Notes: generated by a model from the sequence alone, not told the origin. Positions 1 through 8,376 are shown, counted from the first letter of the stretch. The stretch: 64,000 bases of DNA from Chitinophaga sp. S165 (GCF_003182155.1 NZ_QGTG01000003.1:372001-436000); one strand, 5' to 3'. Numbers and translations: made by a program.

Positions 1-1424
1 CCGTGGGGAATGTAAAGCATGCAGCGAGCGACTTCCAGCTGGCATCTGCAAGAAGGACAGCCTGGCATATTCCTGATGTCTCTAAATGGCAGCAACGCAC
101 ATTTATGGGATATCACCGTGCAGACGGCAGCGTTGGTACCGGCAACTACTGGCTGGTGATCCCGATGGTGTTCTGTGAAAACAGGAATGTGGATGTATTA
201 AGAGAAACGCTGGTTGACGAACTGGGATATGGCCGTCCGAAGAAATACGCCGGATTCGCCCGTATGCTGGCAGAAAAATACAAACAGGGTGCAGACGCTA
301 ATGGCATACTGGAAACAGTTTATACGGAAGATGATGCTGCAACACTACAACCCCGCCTCTTTGAGAATGTAGACGGTATTAAGTTCCTGACACATGAAGG
401 TGGTTGTGGCGGTATCAGGCAGGATGCACAGACCTTATGCGGACTGCTGGCAGGATATATTACACATGCGAACGTAGCGGGTGCTACCGTGTTAAGCCTG
501 GGATGCCAGAATGCACAGATCACCATGCTGGAAGAGGAGATCAGGAAACGTTCGCCTCAGTTCAGCAAACCGCTTTACATATTGGACCAGCAGCAGACCG
601 GAACAGAGCAGGCTCTGATCACTGCGGCCGTAAAGCAGACTATGGCGGGATTGATCCAGGCCAATACGATCACCCGTCAACCTGCCCCATTATCCAAGCT
701 GTGCATAGGGCTTGAATGCGGCGGTTCCGATGGCTTTTCCGGGATCTCTGCTAATCCGGCTATCGGTTATACTTCCGACCTGCTGGTGGCTTTGGGAGGA
801 TCTGTGATCTTATCCGAGTTCCCGGAACTATGTGGCGTGGAACAGGAACTGAGCGATCGTTGTACAGATGAAAAAGATGCATTACGTTTTATAGAACTGA
901 TACGCACTTACGCACGCCGCGCAGAAGAAGCCGGCTCCGGTTTTGATATGAACCCGTCACCGGGAAATATCAAAGACGGTCTGATCACAGACGCTATTAA
1001 ATCGGCCGGTGCAGCCAAGAAAGGCGGAACATCGCCGGTAGCGGCTGTGCTGGATTATCCTGAAAAGGTGACCAAACCTGGTCTTAACCTGCTTTGTACC
1101 CCCGGCAATGATGTAGAGTCCACCACTGCCGAAGTTGGGTCCGGAGCAACTATCGTATTATTCACAACCGGACTGGGTACACCTACCGGCAATCCTGTGA
1201 CGCCCGTCATCAAGCTATCCAGTAATACGAAACTCTATGAGCGTATGCCTGATATTATTGATATCAATACAGGTACTATCATCGATGGAGAAGAGTCCAT
1301 TCCTGAAGCAGGTGAGCGCATTCTTAACTATGTTATCGATGTAGCCAGCGGAATCACCAAAGCCAGGTCCGTTATCAACGGACAGGATGATTTCATTCCC
1401 TGGAAAAGAGGCGTGTCACTGTAA
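1..1424 (+). CDS. uxaA: Altronate dehydratase (5' end outside window)
   Basis: Dehydrates D-altronate to 2-keto-3-deoxygluconate in hexuronate (galacturonate/tagaturonate) catabolism. The 473 visible residues match the UxaA catalytic region: 'FLTHEGGCGG', 'LECGGSDGFSGI', 'NPSPGNIKDG' and a C-terminal 'GLNLLCTPGND' are all family hallmarks. The family normally carries an extra N-terminal SAF domain of about 90 residues, and the reading frame runs open to base 1. The GTG at 3 is therefore probably internal and the gene is 5' truncated by the window edge. It lies 19 bp before uxaC on the same strand, so the two are likely one operon. The product is expected to be a cytoplasmic, iron-dependent enzyme. 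Confidence 0.9.
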   Translation, partial: VGNVKHAASDFQLASARRTAWHIPDVSKWQQRTFMGYHRADGSVGTGNYWLVIPMVFCENRNVDVLRETLVDELGYGRPKKYAGFARMLAEKYKQGADANGILETVYTEDDAATLQPRLFENVDGIKFLTHEGGCGGIRQDAQTLCGLLAGYITHANVAGATVLSLGCQNAQITMLEEEIRKRSPQFSKPLYILDQQQTGTEQALITAAVKQTMAGLIQANTITRQPAPLSKLCIGLECGGSDGFSGISANPAIGYTSDLLVALGGSVILSEFPELCGVEQELSDRCTDEKDALRFIELIRTYARRAEEAGSGFDMNPSPGNIKDGLITDAIKSAGAAKKGGTSPVAAVLDYPEKVTKPGLNLLCTPGNDVESTTAEVGSGATIVLFTTGLGTPTGNPVTPVIKLSSNTKLYERMPDIIDINTGTIIDGEESIPEAGERILNYVIDVASGITKARSVINGQDDFIPWKRGVSL

Positions 1425-1443
1425 TCACTAACCATTTCAATTA

Positions 1444-2886
1444 ATGTCAACAATGAAGAAGTTCCTGGATGAACACTTTCTCCTGAGTAACACAACTGCA
1501 AAACGTCTGTACCACGATTACGCAAAAGACATGCCGGTAATTGACTATCACTGTCATCTGCCACCGGCACAGATAGCAGCGGATGCCAGCTTTGGCAATC
1601 TCACGCAGGCGTGGCTGTACGGCGATCACTATAAATGGAGAGCCATGCGCACCAATGGCGTACACGAGAGCTATTGCACCGGAAATAAATCAGACCTGGA
1701 GAAGTTTGAGAAATGGGCGGAGACTGTGCCATACACATTGCGCAATCCACTGTATCATTGGACGCACCTTGAATTACAACGCTACTTCGATATTCACGAT
1801 ATTCTAAGTCCGGCCACAGCCACGGATATTTATTATAATGCCAGTGCACAACTGGAGACCAGTGCTTACAGTACGCGTAACTTATTACGTAAAATGAATG
1901 TAGCATTGGTATGCACAACAGATGATCCGGCAGACACACTGGAATATCATCAGCAAATAAGACAGGATGGTTTTGAAATACCTATCCTGCCTGCGTTCCG
2001 GCCTGACCAATCCATGAATGTAGATGACCCCGAAAAGTATAATCAATATCTGCAACGCCTGGAAGAGGCTAGTGGCATTACGATCACTAGCTATGCCGAC
2101 CTGCTCGATGCATTGAAGAACAGGCATGACTTCTTCGCCTCACAAGGTTGTACCGTATCAGATCATGGCATTGAAGAGATCTATGCAGAAGACTTTCATG
2201 AGAAGGACATTGACGCTATTTTCTTGAAAGTAAGAAGCGGTCATAGGTTAAGTCTGCATGAAGCAAGACAGATCAAATCTGCGCTGTTGTTACAGCTGGC
2301 AGAATGGGATTGGGAAAAGGGCTGGGTGCAGCAATATCACCTGGGTGCATTGCGTAACAACAACTCCCGTATGATGCGCGTGTTAGGCCCTGATACCGGC
2401 TGGGATTCCATCGGTGATTTCTCCCAGGCAAGAGCGCTGGCAAAGTTCCTGGACCGCCTGGATAGCCAGGATAAACTGGCCCGTACCATCCTGTACAACC
2501 TGAATCCGGCCGATAATGAACTGCTGGCGACGATGATCGGCAACTTCAATGATGGCTCTATTGCAGGAAAGGTGCAATTCGGTTCTGCATGGTGGTTCCT
2601 GGACCAGAAAGATGGAATGATCAAACAGCTGAATGCCTTATCCAATATGGGCTTGTTAAGCCGTTTCGTAGGCATGCTGACTGATTCCCGCAGCTTTTTA
2701 TCTTATCCGCGTCATGAATATTTCCGGAGGATCGTTTGTGAACTATTGGGGCAGGAAGTTGAGAACGGAGAACTGCCAAACGATATTGAGTGGATCGGAA
2801 AAGTGGTTAAAGATATCTGCTACTACAATGCTCAACAATATTTCAATTGGAAAGAGCTTGGCGTTGAAGCTGACGTAAGCCGTTAA
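1444..2886 (+). CDS. uxaC: Glucuronate isomerase
   Basis: Interconverts D-glucuronate/fructuronate and D-galacturonate/tagaturonate, the entry step for hexuronates. At 480 residues it is close to the usual 465-475. The amidohydrolase-fold metal motif 'DYHCHL' is near residue 36, and family blocks such as 'ALRNNNSRM', 'GSAWWFLDQ' and 'FVGMLTDSRSF' follow. An alternative start is the ATG three codons downstream at 1453. It follows uxaA by 19 bp. Neither uxaB nor a hexuronate transporter is visible; both may lie left of the window. The stop is 12 bp before a complex inverted repeat that may end or regulate the transcript. Confidence 0.95.
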   Translation: MSTMKKFLDEHFLLSNTTAKRLYHDYAKDMPVIDYHCHLPPAQIAADASFGNLTQAWLYGDHYKWRAMRTNGVHESYCTGNKSDLEKFEKWAETVPYTLRNPLYHWTHLELQRYFDIHDILSPATATDIYYNASAQLETSAYSTRNLLRKMNVALVCTTDDPADTLEYHQQIRQDGFEIPILPAFRPDQSMNVDDPEKYNQYLQRLEEASGITITSYADLLDALKNRHDFFASQGCTVSDHGIEEIYAEDFHEKDIDAIFLKVRSGHRLSLHEARQIKSALLLQLAEWDWEKGWVQQYHLGALRNNNSRMMRVLGPDTGWDSIGDFSQARALAKFLDRLDSQDKLARTILYNLNPADNELLATMIGNFNDGSIAGKVQFGSAWWFLDQKDGMIKQLNALSNMGLLSRFVGMLTDSRSFLSYPRHEYFRRIVCELLGQEVENGELPNDIEWIGKVVKDICYYNAQQYFNWKELGVEADVSR

Positions 2887-2898
2887 ATTTATAGAAAT

Positions 2899-3013
2899 CC
2901 GGGCAGTATAAAATGGATCGCATCTGTTTTATCAACTATGGCTGAGCTGTTTGAAATCCTATCTGTTTACGTCAAATTTATCTAAACAGATGCAGCCCAT
3001 TTTATACTGCCGG
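2899..3013. repeat. Nested inverted repeat with two alternative stems
   Basis: The outer arms, 2899-2931 and 2983-3013, are about 30 bp long and pair with only a few mismatches or bulges; both contain CAGTATAAAATGG or its complement. Inside, ATCTGTTTA (2961-2969) is the perfect 9-bp complement of TAAACAGAT (2983-2991), which also belongs to the outer right arm. The right arm can therefore pair with either left partner. There is no T-run and no obvious target duplication. It could be a 3'-UTR element, an attenuator or a MITE remnant. Confidence 0.7.
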
Positions 3014-3141
3014 TACTATTGAAAATTGTTTTCCAGTCTAAGTCCTATTTATCCATTTCATTTGTCTCCCAAGTCGTTGGTCCCAAAACGATCGTATTAT
3101 ATATCCTTCACTGAATGTCCAAATGCCTTACTTGAAAGAAC

Positions 3142-3174
3142 CACTTCCGCAGCAGCGTTTCCACTACGGAAGTG
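3142..3174 (-). terminator. Weak hairpin downstream of the OYE gene
   Basis: The 8-bp perfect arms CACTTCCG (3142-3149) and CGGAAGTG (3167-3174) flank a 17-nt loop, 31 bp past the stop of the minus-strand oxidoreductase gene. It has no strong T-run, so a terminator role is only a guess. Confidence 0.3.
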
Positions 3175-3204
3175 TAAACAACTAAACAACTCTCAGATTT
3201 ATGA

Positions 3205-4236
3205 TTAACAATTCGCGCAAGCGTAATTGGGTTTTTTAAGCGGCTCACTGGAAGTCATTTCGAACTTACCGGAGAGGGGAGAAGAAACACATGGATTCTC
3301 GAAAGCGATCAGGTCTGCTAATCCGTTCAATACTGTCTGTTCCGCATGTATCGCATCATAGTCGCCATTCAGGATAAGCGTACCTCTGAACCTGGAGCGT
3401 ATGCCCGCTATCAGCATAGCAGGAGTAGCAGGTTCTGTCAGCAAATGGATGTAAGACAATCCGTAAGTGTCCAGCGCATCTGCCAGGAACTCGTACGTAG
3501 CATCTATCTCATCATGATGTTGCAGATCATTTACCTGGCTGTAAGGCGACAGGCGGATACCGGTACGGTCCCTTCCTATAGCATGACTGACAGCGGCTAC
3601 TGTTTCAAGGATAAATCGTACCCTGTTGTGAATACTGCCTCCATACTTATCTGTACGTTGATTGGTGTCAGGATGCAGGAACTGGTCCATCAGGTAGCCG
3701 TGGGCCGCGTGTAGTTCCACACCGTCAAAACCGGCGTCAATAGCCTGAGTAGCGGCTTTCACATATTGCTGCACCATCTTCTGCACTTCGGATGTGGTCA
3801 TTGCTCTTGGTGTAGCATATGGCTGCCATCCGTGTTGTTCTGTCCATATCTCTCCTTTGGCAGCAACTGCTGAAGGAGCAATGATGTCTGCCTTTGCGGG
3901 CATATTGGCGGGGTGTGATATCCGCCCTGTATGCATGATCTGCAGGAAGATCCGGCCTCCGTTCTCATGAACTGCTTTTGTAACTTTCTTCCATCCTGCT
4001 ATCTGGTCCTTGCTATAGATCCCCGGCATGTGCGCATGGCCCATACCGTTTTCCGCAGGACCGGTCCCCTCTGCTATGATCAGGCCCGCTTTGGCCCGCT
4101 GGCTGTAGTAGTTCACCATCACTTCGTTCGGAATGCCCGCAGGAACGTGAACCTTATTCAAGGTAGGCGCCATAACTACCTTATTGGATATGGCGTAATT
4201 GCCTATTGTAGTAGATGATAAAAGTGTTGGATACAT
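3205..4236 (-). CDS. Old-yellow-enzyme family alkene reductase (NADH:flavin oxidoreductase)
   Basis: An FMN-dependent reductase of activated C=C bonds or nitro compounds (NemA/OYE family), cytoplasmic. The 343-residue TIM barrel shows 'APTLNK' near residue 23, 'QIMHTGRISHP' at about 99-109, 'HAAHGYLMDQFLHP' at 176-189 with the paired active-site histidines, and 'YGGSIHNRVRF' at about 198. Families such as NemA are typically about 360 residues. The C-terminus ends in an unusual Cys-Ala-Asn-Cys. The gene lies 56 bp downstream of a TetR-type repressor on the same strand. A copy of the repressor's putative operator (4260-4274) sits 24-38 bp ahead of the start, so electrophile-induced expression is likely, though the inducer is unknown. 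Confidence 0.9.
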   Translation of the reverse strand: MYPTLLSSTTIGNYAISNKVVMAPTLNKVHVPAGIPNEVMVNYYSQRAKAGLIIAEGTGPAENGMGHAHMPGIYSKDQIAGWKKVTKAVHENGGRIFLQIMHTGRISHPANMPAKADIIAPSAVAAKGEIWTEQHGWQPYATPRAMTTSEVQKMVQQYVKAATQAIDAGFDGVELHAAHGYLMDQFLHPDTNQRTDKYGGSIHNRVRFILETVAAVSHAIGRDRTGIRLSPYSQVNDLQHHDEIDATYEFLADALDTYGLSYIHLLTEPATPAMLIAGIRSRFRGTLILNGDYDAIHAEQTVLNGLADLIAFENPCVSSPLSGKFEMTSSEPLKKPNYACANC

Positions 4237-4259
4237 TGCCTGTCTTTCGTTGATATTCC

Positions 4260-4274
4260 AGAATGATTGTTCCA
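4260..4274. promoter_or_regulatory. Putative TetR operator, copy C
   Basis: AGAATGATTGTTCCA lies 24 bp upstream of the OYE start codon. It differs by one base (position 8) from two copies ahead of the tetR gene. It is an imperfect dyad; the role is inferred from repetition and position. Confidence 0.6.
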
Positions 4275-4292
4275 GAAATGGGTAAAAAATTT

Positions 4293-4865
4293 TTAATACC
4301 TGATGCTATTCAATATATGGTCTGCCATTCGCTCCAACATCTCTCTATCTCCAAAAAGAACGTCCATCATCCAGAGGGAGCTGAAGCTTGCGTAAAGGAA
4401 CTGGGCTAATGTGGCAGGGTCTTTCTCTGCCGGGATCTCATTCATCTGTTTTGCTTTCTCCAGTAGTTCCTGTAATACGCTGATACTTGCTTTGGCCTGT
4501 TCCCGAACGATCATTTTGATACCATCATCCATAGAAGCAAGTTCGAAGGATGTTTTGACCATCAGGCAGGTTTTGCCCTCTTTTTTGTTCGATACGGCCC
4601 TTCGTACGATACTTTCTACTGCTTGCATAGGTGAGACCTTATCACAGCACTGTTTATAGTCAAATAGCTTCTCCTTCGCGTAGTTCTGCAGGCACTGTTG
4701 AAAGAGGGCGTATTTGTCGCCGTAAGTATCATATATACTGGCCCGGTTCAGTTGCATCCCTTCCACAAGGTCTTGCATGGACGTAGCATTGTATCCCTTC
4801 TCCCAGAAGAGATCCCTTGCTTTTTCCAGCCTTTCCTCAGGATCGAATGCTTTATTCCGTGCCAT
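4293..4865 (-). CDS. TetR/AcrR family transcriptional repressor
   Basis: A 190-residue one-component regulator. The N-terminal helix-turn-helix is 'ARDLFWEKGYNATSMQDL' with 'GMQLNRASIYDTYGDK' (residues about 14-50), followed by a ligand-binding helical domain. The frame stays open upstream to 5135, but the ATG at 4865 (MARNKAF) is preferred: it gives the normal family length, and the upstream 90 codons would run through two operator-like repeats. It heads a two-gene unit with the downstream OYE gene. Three near-identical 15-bp sites, two before its own start and one before the reductase, point to autoregulation and control of the reductase. By analogy with NemR-type systems the ligand may be a reactive electrophile, which is inference. 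Confidence 0.88.
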   Translation of the reverse strand: MARNKAFDPEERLEKARDLFWEKGYNATSMQDLVEGMQLNRASIYDTYGDKYALFQQCLQNYAKEKLFDYKQCCDKVSPMQAVESIVRRAVSNKKEGKTCLMVKTSFELASMDDGIKMIVREQAKASISVLQELLEKAKQMNEIPAEKDPATLAQFLYASFSSLWMMDVLFGDREMLERMADHILNSIRY

Positions 4866-4884
4866 GATGCAAATGTAGAATTTC

Positions 4885-4899
4885 AGAATGAATGTTCCA
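4885..4899. promoter_or_regulatory. Putative TetR operator, copy A
   Basis: AGAATGAATGTTCCA, 20 bp upstream of the tetR start codon; 14 of 15 bases are identical to each of the other two copies. It is spaced 24 bp centre to centre from copy B. Confidence 0.6.
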
Positions 4900-4908
4900 A
4901 ATAAATTT

Positions 4909-4923
4909 AGAATGACTGTTCCA
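4909..4923. promoter_or_regulatory. Putative TetR operator, copy B
   Basis: AGAATGACTGTTCCA, 44 bp upstream of the tetR start. With copies A and C it defines the consensus AGAATGANTGTTCCA. Confidence 0.6.
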
Positions 4924-5094
4924 GAATACTGTTTACCCAAAAGAGCAGGACGGGGAGAATGATCTACAAAATTATTACATATACCCGCGTAGGTGTTGAT
5001 AATCATAACGGTACAGGCCGCAGAGGCGAAAGTAAGACCAGATGAACATCTGAGCGGTTTTGCCCGCTTGTTGTCCACTCCGGCGGCTGGCATG

Positions 5095-5180
5095 GTACCC
5101 TTTTTGCCAAATATCAGGCGTAACTGTATGAACACGTTAATACTTATTATATCTAAAAATTGTTAAACCAAAAAGGGTAC
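5095..5180 (+). promoter_or_regulatory. Inverted repeat abutting the DUF4142 start
   Basis: GTACCCTTTTTG (5095-5106) is the perfect complement of CAAAAAGGGTAC (5169-5180). The right arm ends two bases before the ATG and covers the only purine-rich stretch that could act as a ribosome binding site. If transcribed, the 62-nt loop would allow a translation-blocking helix. Confidence 0.4.
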
Positions 5181-5182
5181 AA

Positions 5183-5752
5183 ATGAAAAAGCTCACTTTT
5201 TTTGCCGCTACATTGCTGGCCGCCTGGATGTTTCAGGCTTGTGGAGGAAGTAATACTGCCAAACATGATGACGCTGTAGACAGCGCTCAGGCAATAAATA
5301 AGGAAGTCGCTCCTGTCGATAAAGAATCTTCAGACTTCGCCGTTGAAGCTGCAAATGGAGGTATGGCAGAAGTAAAAGCCAGCACACTGGCTCAAGAGAA
5401 AGCTACTAATCAGCGCGTTAAGGACTTTGCCGCTATGATGGTACGCGATCACTCAAAAGCAAATGATGAACTGAAAGGATTAGCACAAAGCAAAAACATT
5501 GCTTTGCCAGACAGCGTGTCCGGCGATGCCCAGGACCATTATGCAAAGATGACTAAAATGTCTGCAAAGGACTTCGATAAGCACTACATCGAGATGATGG
5601 TGGATGATCATCAGAAGACTGTAGATAAATTTGAAAAGGCATCTACCAGCCTGACAGATCCTGATCTGAAAACATGGGCTACTAACACATTACCAACGCT
5701 TAGAGCACACCTGGATTCCATCAAGGCTATTCAGGCAGCCTGGAAGAAATAA
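5183..5752 (+). CDS. DUF4142 lipoprotein
   Basis: A 189-residue exported protein. The N-terminus 'MKKLTFFAATLLAAWMFQAC' is a lipoprotein signal with the acceptor cysteine at residue 20, so an envelope location is expected. Residues about 50-185 match DUF4142 (ferritin-like helical fold): 'DFAVEAANGGMAEVKAS', 'VKDFAAMMVRDHSKAN' and 'HYIEMMVDDHQKT' carry the typical repeated His/Asp-rich helices. The family is widespread in Bacteroidota and Proteobacteria; its biochemical role is not established. It is a single gene with its own leader, divergent from tetR. An inverted repeat overlapping the putative ribosome binding site suggests possible translational control. Confidence 0.85.
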   Translation: MKKLTFFAATLLAAWMFQACGGSNTAKHDDAVDSAQAINKEVAPVDKESSDFAVEAANGGMAEVKASTLAQEKATNQRVKDFAAMMVRDHSKANDELKGLAQSKNIALPDSVSGDAQDHYAKMTKMSAKDFDKHYIEMMVDDHQKTVDKFEKASTSLTDPDLKTWATNTLPTLRAHLDSIKAIQAAWKK

Positions 5753-5919
5753 GCAGCGCTCCGGCGTTGATTGTTAAATAAGTAGTTGTTAGTCTCCGGG
5801 TGATAGTTGTGATTGTTGAGTTCGGGAATGTCGCTCCTGGCGGCTAACAACTCTTTGTAAAATATATAATTCTCCACGTACGAACTTGTCTTTATATTTG
5901 TTCGTTGAGTGGAAGAGTT

Positions 5920-7290
5920 ATGTACGCAATAGTTGATATAGAAACCACAGGAGGCCACGCCAGTTCGAATGGCATCACTGAAATAGCCATTTTTATTTAC
6001 GACGGCCAGGAAGTTGTACAGCAGTATGAAACGCTGATCAATCCGGGCGTGCCCATCCCCAGGTACATTCAATCCCTGACAGGCATTACCGATGACATGG
6101 TAGCGAGTGCTCCTCCTTTCGAAGAGGTGGCGGCCGATATCTATAGCCTTATACACGATAAGATCTTCGTGGCCCACAACGTCAATTTTGATTATTCCTT
6201 TTTACAATATCATCTGGCGAAAGCCGGATATCAGCTGCGTAGCAAGAAGTTATGCACTGTAAGGCTCGGACGAAAGATCGTTCCGGGATTGCCTTCTTAT
6301 AGTCTTGGCAATCTTTGCAAATCTCTTCAGATTGCTGTGACACAGCGTCATCGGGCCTCCGGCGATGCTGCAGCTACCGTAAAGCTGTTCTCACTGCTTT
6401 TAAGGCAAGACGTAAACAAGGCAATCGCCCACGCGCTGAACGTACATTCCAAGGAACAGTTCCTGCCGCCTAACCTGCCGCCTGAACAGGTAACCGCATT
6501 ACCCGGCGGTCCCGGCGTCTATTATTTTCATGATCAGAAAGGTAAGGTGGTATACGTTGGGAAGGCTAAAAATATCCGGAAAAGGGTCAATAGCCATTTC
6601 ACAGGCAACAGCGCCAGCCGCAAACGCCAGGAATTCCTCCGTAATATCTACAGCGTATCGCACGAGCCGACAGGAACAGAGCTGATGGCGCATATCCTGG
6701 AAAGTGTGGAGATCAAACGTTTATGGCCCATTTACAACTACTCACAGAAACATATTGAATTTAAATATGGCTTCTACTGTTTTGAGGACCAGCAGGGATA
6801 TCTCCGGCTGGCTATTGAAAAACGGAGGAAGTACACCATGCCCCTGCATTCATTCCCTTTGCTGGTACATGGGCACCAGATGTTGCGTGGCCTGATCAGG
6901 GAGTTTGATCTTTGTCCGCGGTTATGCTTCCTGCAGAAAGGAAATGGCGCCTGTTCGCCTATTCCTGACCATACCTGCCGCGGCGCCTGCGAGAAAAAGG
7001 AACTGCCGGAGACTTATAACCTGCGTGTAAAGGCCGCTATTATCCATATGCAGCAGCAGCAGCCAACTTACCTGATCATGGGCAATGGCCGTGACGCGCA
7101 GGAGCAAAGCTGTATACTCATGGAGAAAGGCCGCTTCTACGGCATGGGCTATATTCCCCGGGATACCGCCATTACAGAAGAACATGCGGTAAAGGAATGG
7201 CTGACACAGTATCCTGAAAATGAGTATATTCTGAATCTTATTCACCAGCATGCAGGGAGCAACCATGAGGAGCTCCTGAAGTTTTCTTAG
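5920..7290 (+). CDS. DnaQ-type 3'-5' exonuclease fused to a GIY-YIG (UvrC-like) nuclease domain
   Basis: 456 residues. The N-terminal half is an exonuclease: 'DIETTGG' (D6, E8) is ExoI, 'VAHNVNFDYSFL' is ExoII, and 'RHRASGDA' is ExoIII. Around residues 195-280 is a GIY-YIG nuclease: 'GVYYFHDQKGKVVYVGKA', then 'KRVNSHF', followed by a Cys-containing C-terminal region. This fused architecture resembles the exonuclease/Cho-type proteins annotated as 'DNA polymerase III epsilon subunit-like' and may act in excision repair. The ATG at 5920 is preferred to a TTG at 5905 because the exonuclease motif begins at once. It is monocistronic by spacing. It lacks UvrC's helix-hairpin-helix tail and so is not UvrC itself. 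Confidence 0.85.
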   Translation: MYAIVDIETTGGHASSNGITEIAIFIYDGQEVVQQYETLINPGVPIPRYIQSLTGITDDMVASAPPFEEVAADIYSLIHDKIFVAHNVNFDYSFLQYHLAKAGYQLRSKKLCTVRLGRKIVPGLPSYSLGNLCKSLQIAVTQRHRASGDAAATVKLFSLLLRQDVNKAIAHALNVHSKEQFLPPNLPPEQVTALPGGPGVYYFHDQKGKVVYVGKAKNIRKRVNSHFTGNSASRKRQEFLRNIYSVSHEPTGTELMAHILESVEIKRLWPIYNYSQKHIEFKYGFYCFEDQQGYLRLAIEKRRKYTMPLHSFPLLVHGHQMLRGLIREFDLCPRLCFLQKGNGACSPIPDHTCRGACEKKELPETYNLRVKAAIIHMQQQQPTYLIMGNGRDAQEQSCILMEKGRFYGMGYIPRDTAITEEHAVKEWLTQYPENEYILNLIHQHAGSNHEELLKFS

Positions 7291-7322
7291 AGATTATCTG
7301 CAATAATTAGCTTAACCTAAAG

Positions 7323-7330
7323 TATTTTTG
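7323..7330 (+). promoter_or_regulatory. Bacteroidota sigma-A -7 box (purC)
   Basis: TATTTTTG fits the TAnnTTTG consensus, 95 bp upstream of the chosen purC start. No clear -33 TTG was found. Confidence 0.4.
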
Positions 7331-7425
7331 CGAACCTGAATGCATAACCGGTTGTTGATGTCCTTGTCAACACCCTGTGGATGAGGGACTATTCATTAAT
7401 CATTTTTAATAGGCAATTTAAGTTC

Positions 7426-8355
7426 ATGTTAGAGTCAAGTTTACAGATTCCCGGACAAACGGCTTTTTATAAGGGAAAGGTAAGGGACGTATATACCATT
7501 AATGACAAACTGTTGGTAATGGCGGCAAGCGACCGTATCTCAGCATTTGATGTTGTATTACCCCGTCCCATTCCTTATAAAGGACAGGTATTGAACCAGG
7601 TAGCGGCCAGCATGCTGGAAGCTACAAAGGATATTGTTCCCAACTGGGTAAAAGCCGTGCCCCTGCCAAATGTAACTATCGGCTTGAAATGTGAAACCTT
7701 TCCTGTAGAAATGGTCGTGCGTGGTAACCTTACCGGTCATGCCTGGAGAACTTACAAAAGCGGTAAACGTGAGCTGTGCGGCGTAACCATGCCGGAAGGA
7801 TTGAAGGAGAATGACTTTTTCCCTACCCCGATCATCACGCCTACTACCAAAGCGCACGAAGGTCATGACGAAGATATCTCCCGTGAAGAGATCATCTCCC
7901 GGGGCCTGGTGAGCAAGGAAGAATACGAAAAGCTGGAAAAATACACCCTCGCCCTGTTCGCACGCGGTAAGGAACTGGCAGCTAAACGCGGCCTGATCCT
8001 GGTAGATACCAAATATGAATTCGGTAAGATCGGAGATACCATCTACGTGATCGACGAGATCCATACACCCGATTCCTCCCGTTACTTCTACGCAGAAGGA
8101 TATGAGGAAAAACAAAAAGCAGGTGAGCAGCAAAGACAGCTGAGCAAGGAATTCGTACGTGAGTGGCTGATGGCAAATGGCTTCCAGGGTAAAGACGGAC
8201 AACAGGTCCCTGAAATGACCGATGAATTTGTAAATAGCGTAAGCGAACGTTATATAGAGCTGTTTGAAAATATCACCGGCCAGAAGTTTGTAAAGGAAGA
8301 TATTTCCAAAACAGATGCTGAAAAGAAGATCGCAGAAACGCTGCAAAAATTATAA
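7426..8355 (+). CDS. purC: Phosphoribosylaminoimidazole-succinocarboxamide synthase (SAICAR synthetase)
   Basis: Ligates aspartate to CAIR using ATP in purine biosynthesis. 309 residues. Diagnostic segments are 'KGKVRDVY' near residue 13, 'AASDRISAFDVVLP' near 27-40 and 'VVRGNLTGHAWRTY' near 95, with 'DTKYEFGK' and 'VIDEIHTPDSSRY' further on. The ATG at 7426 is chosen over an in-frame ATG at 7381 because the conserved 'GQTAFYKGKVRDVY' start follows directly and the length then fits. Other pur genes are not adjacent. A hairpin follows at 8377-8409. Confidence 0.95.
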   Translation: MLESSLQIPGQTAFYKGKVRDVYTINDKLLVMAASDRISAFDVVLPRPIPYKGQVLNQVAASMLEATKDIVPNWVKAVPLPNVTIGLKCETFPVEMVVRGNLTGHAWRTYKSGKRELCGVTMPEGLKENDFFPTPIITPTTKAHEGHDEDISREEIISRGLVSKEEYEKLEKYTLALFARGKELAAKRGLILVDTKYEFGKIGDTIYVIDEIHTPDSSRYFYAEGYEEKQKAGEQQRQLSKEFVREWLMANGFQGKDGQQVPEMTDEFVNSVSERYIELFENITGQKFVKEDISKTDAEKKIAETLQKL

Positions 8356-8376
8356 GAAATGTCAACTGATCAGCTG

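Larger units (their letters stand above)
2887..3204. other. Gene-free region with inverted repeats
   Basis: These 318 bp lie between uxaC and the end of the old-yellow-enzyme gene. They hold the nested inverted repeat at 2899-3013 and a small hairpin at 3142-3174. An apparent 60-codon frame here has no family resemblance and is not called. Confidence 0.6.
4866..5182. other. Divergent regulatory region between tetR and the DUF4142 gene
   Basis: These 317 bp contain two operator copies close to tetR and a 12-bp inverted repeat (5095-5106 with 5169-5180) whose right arm abuts the DUF4142 start. No further gene is seen. Confidence 0.5.

Noticed and set aside
3026..3208. 60-codon frame between uxaC and the OYE gene
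   Set aside because: No resemblance to known proteins, and covers a hairpin region.
4866..5135. 90-codon upstream extension of the TetR gene
   Set aside because: It contains two operator copies, makes the protein longer than the family and lacks family resemblance.
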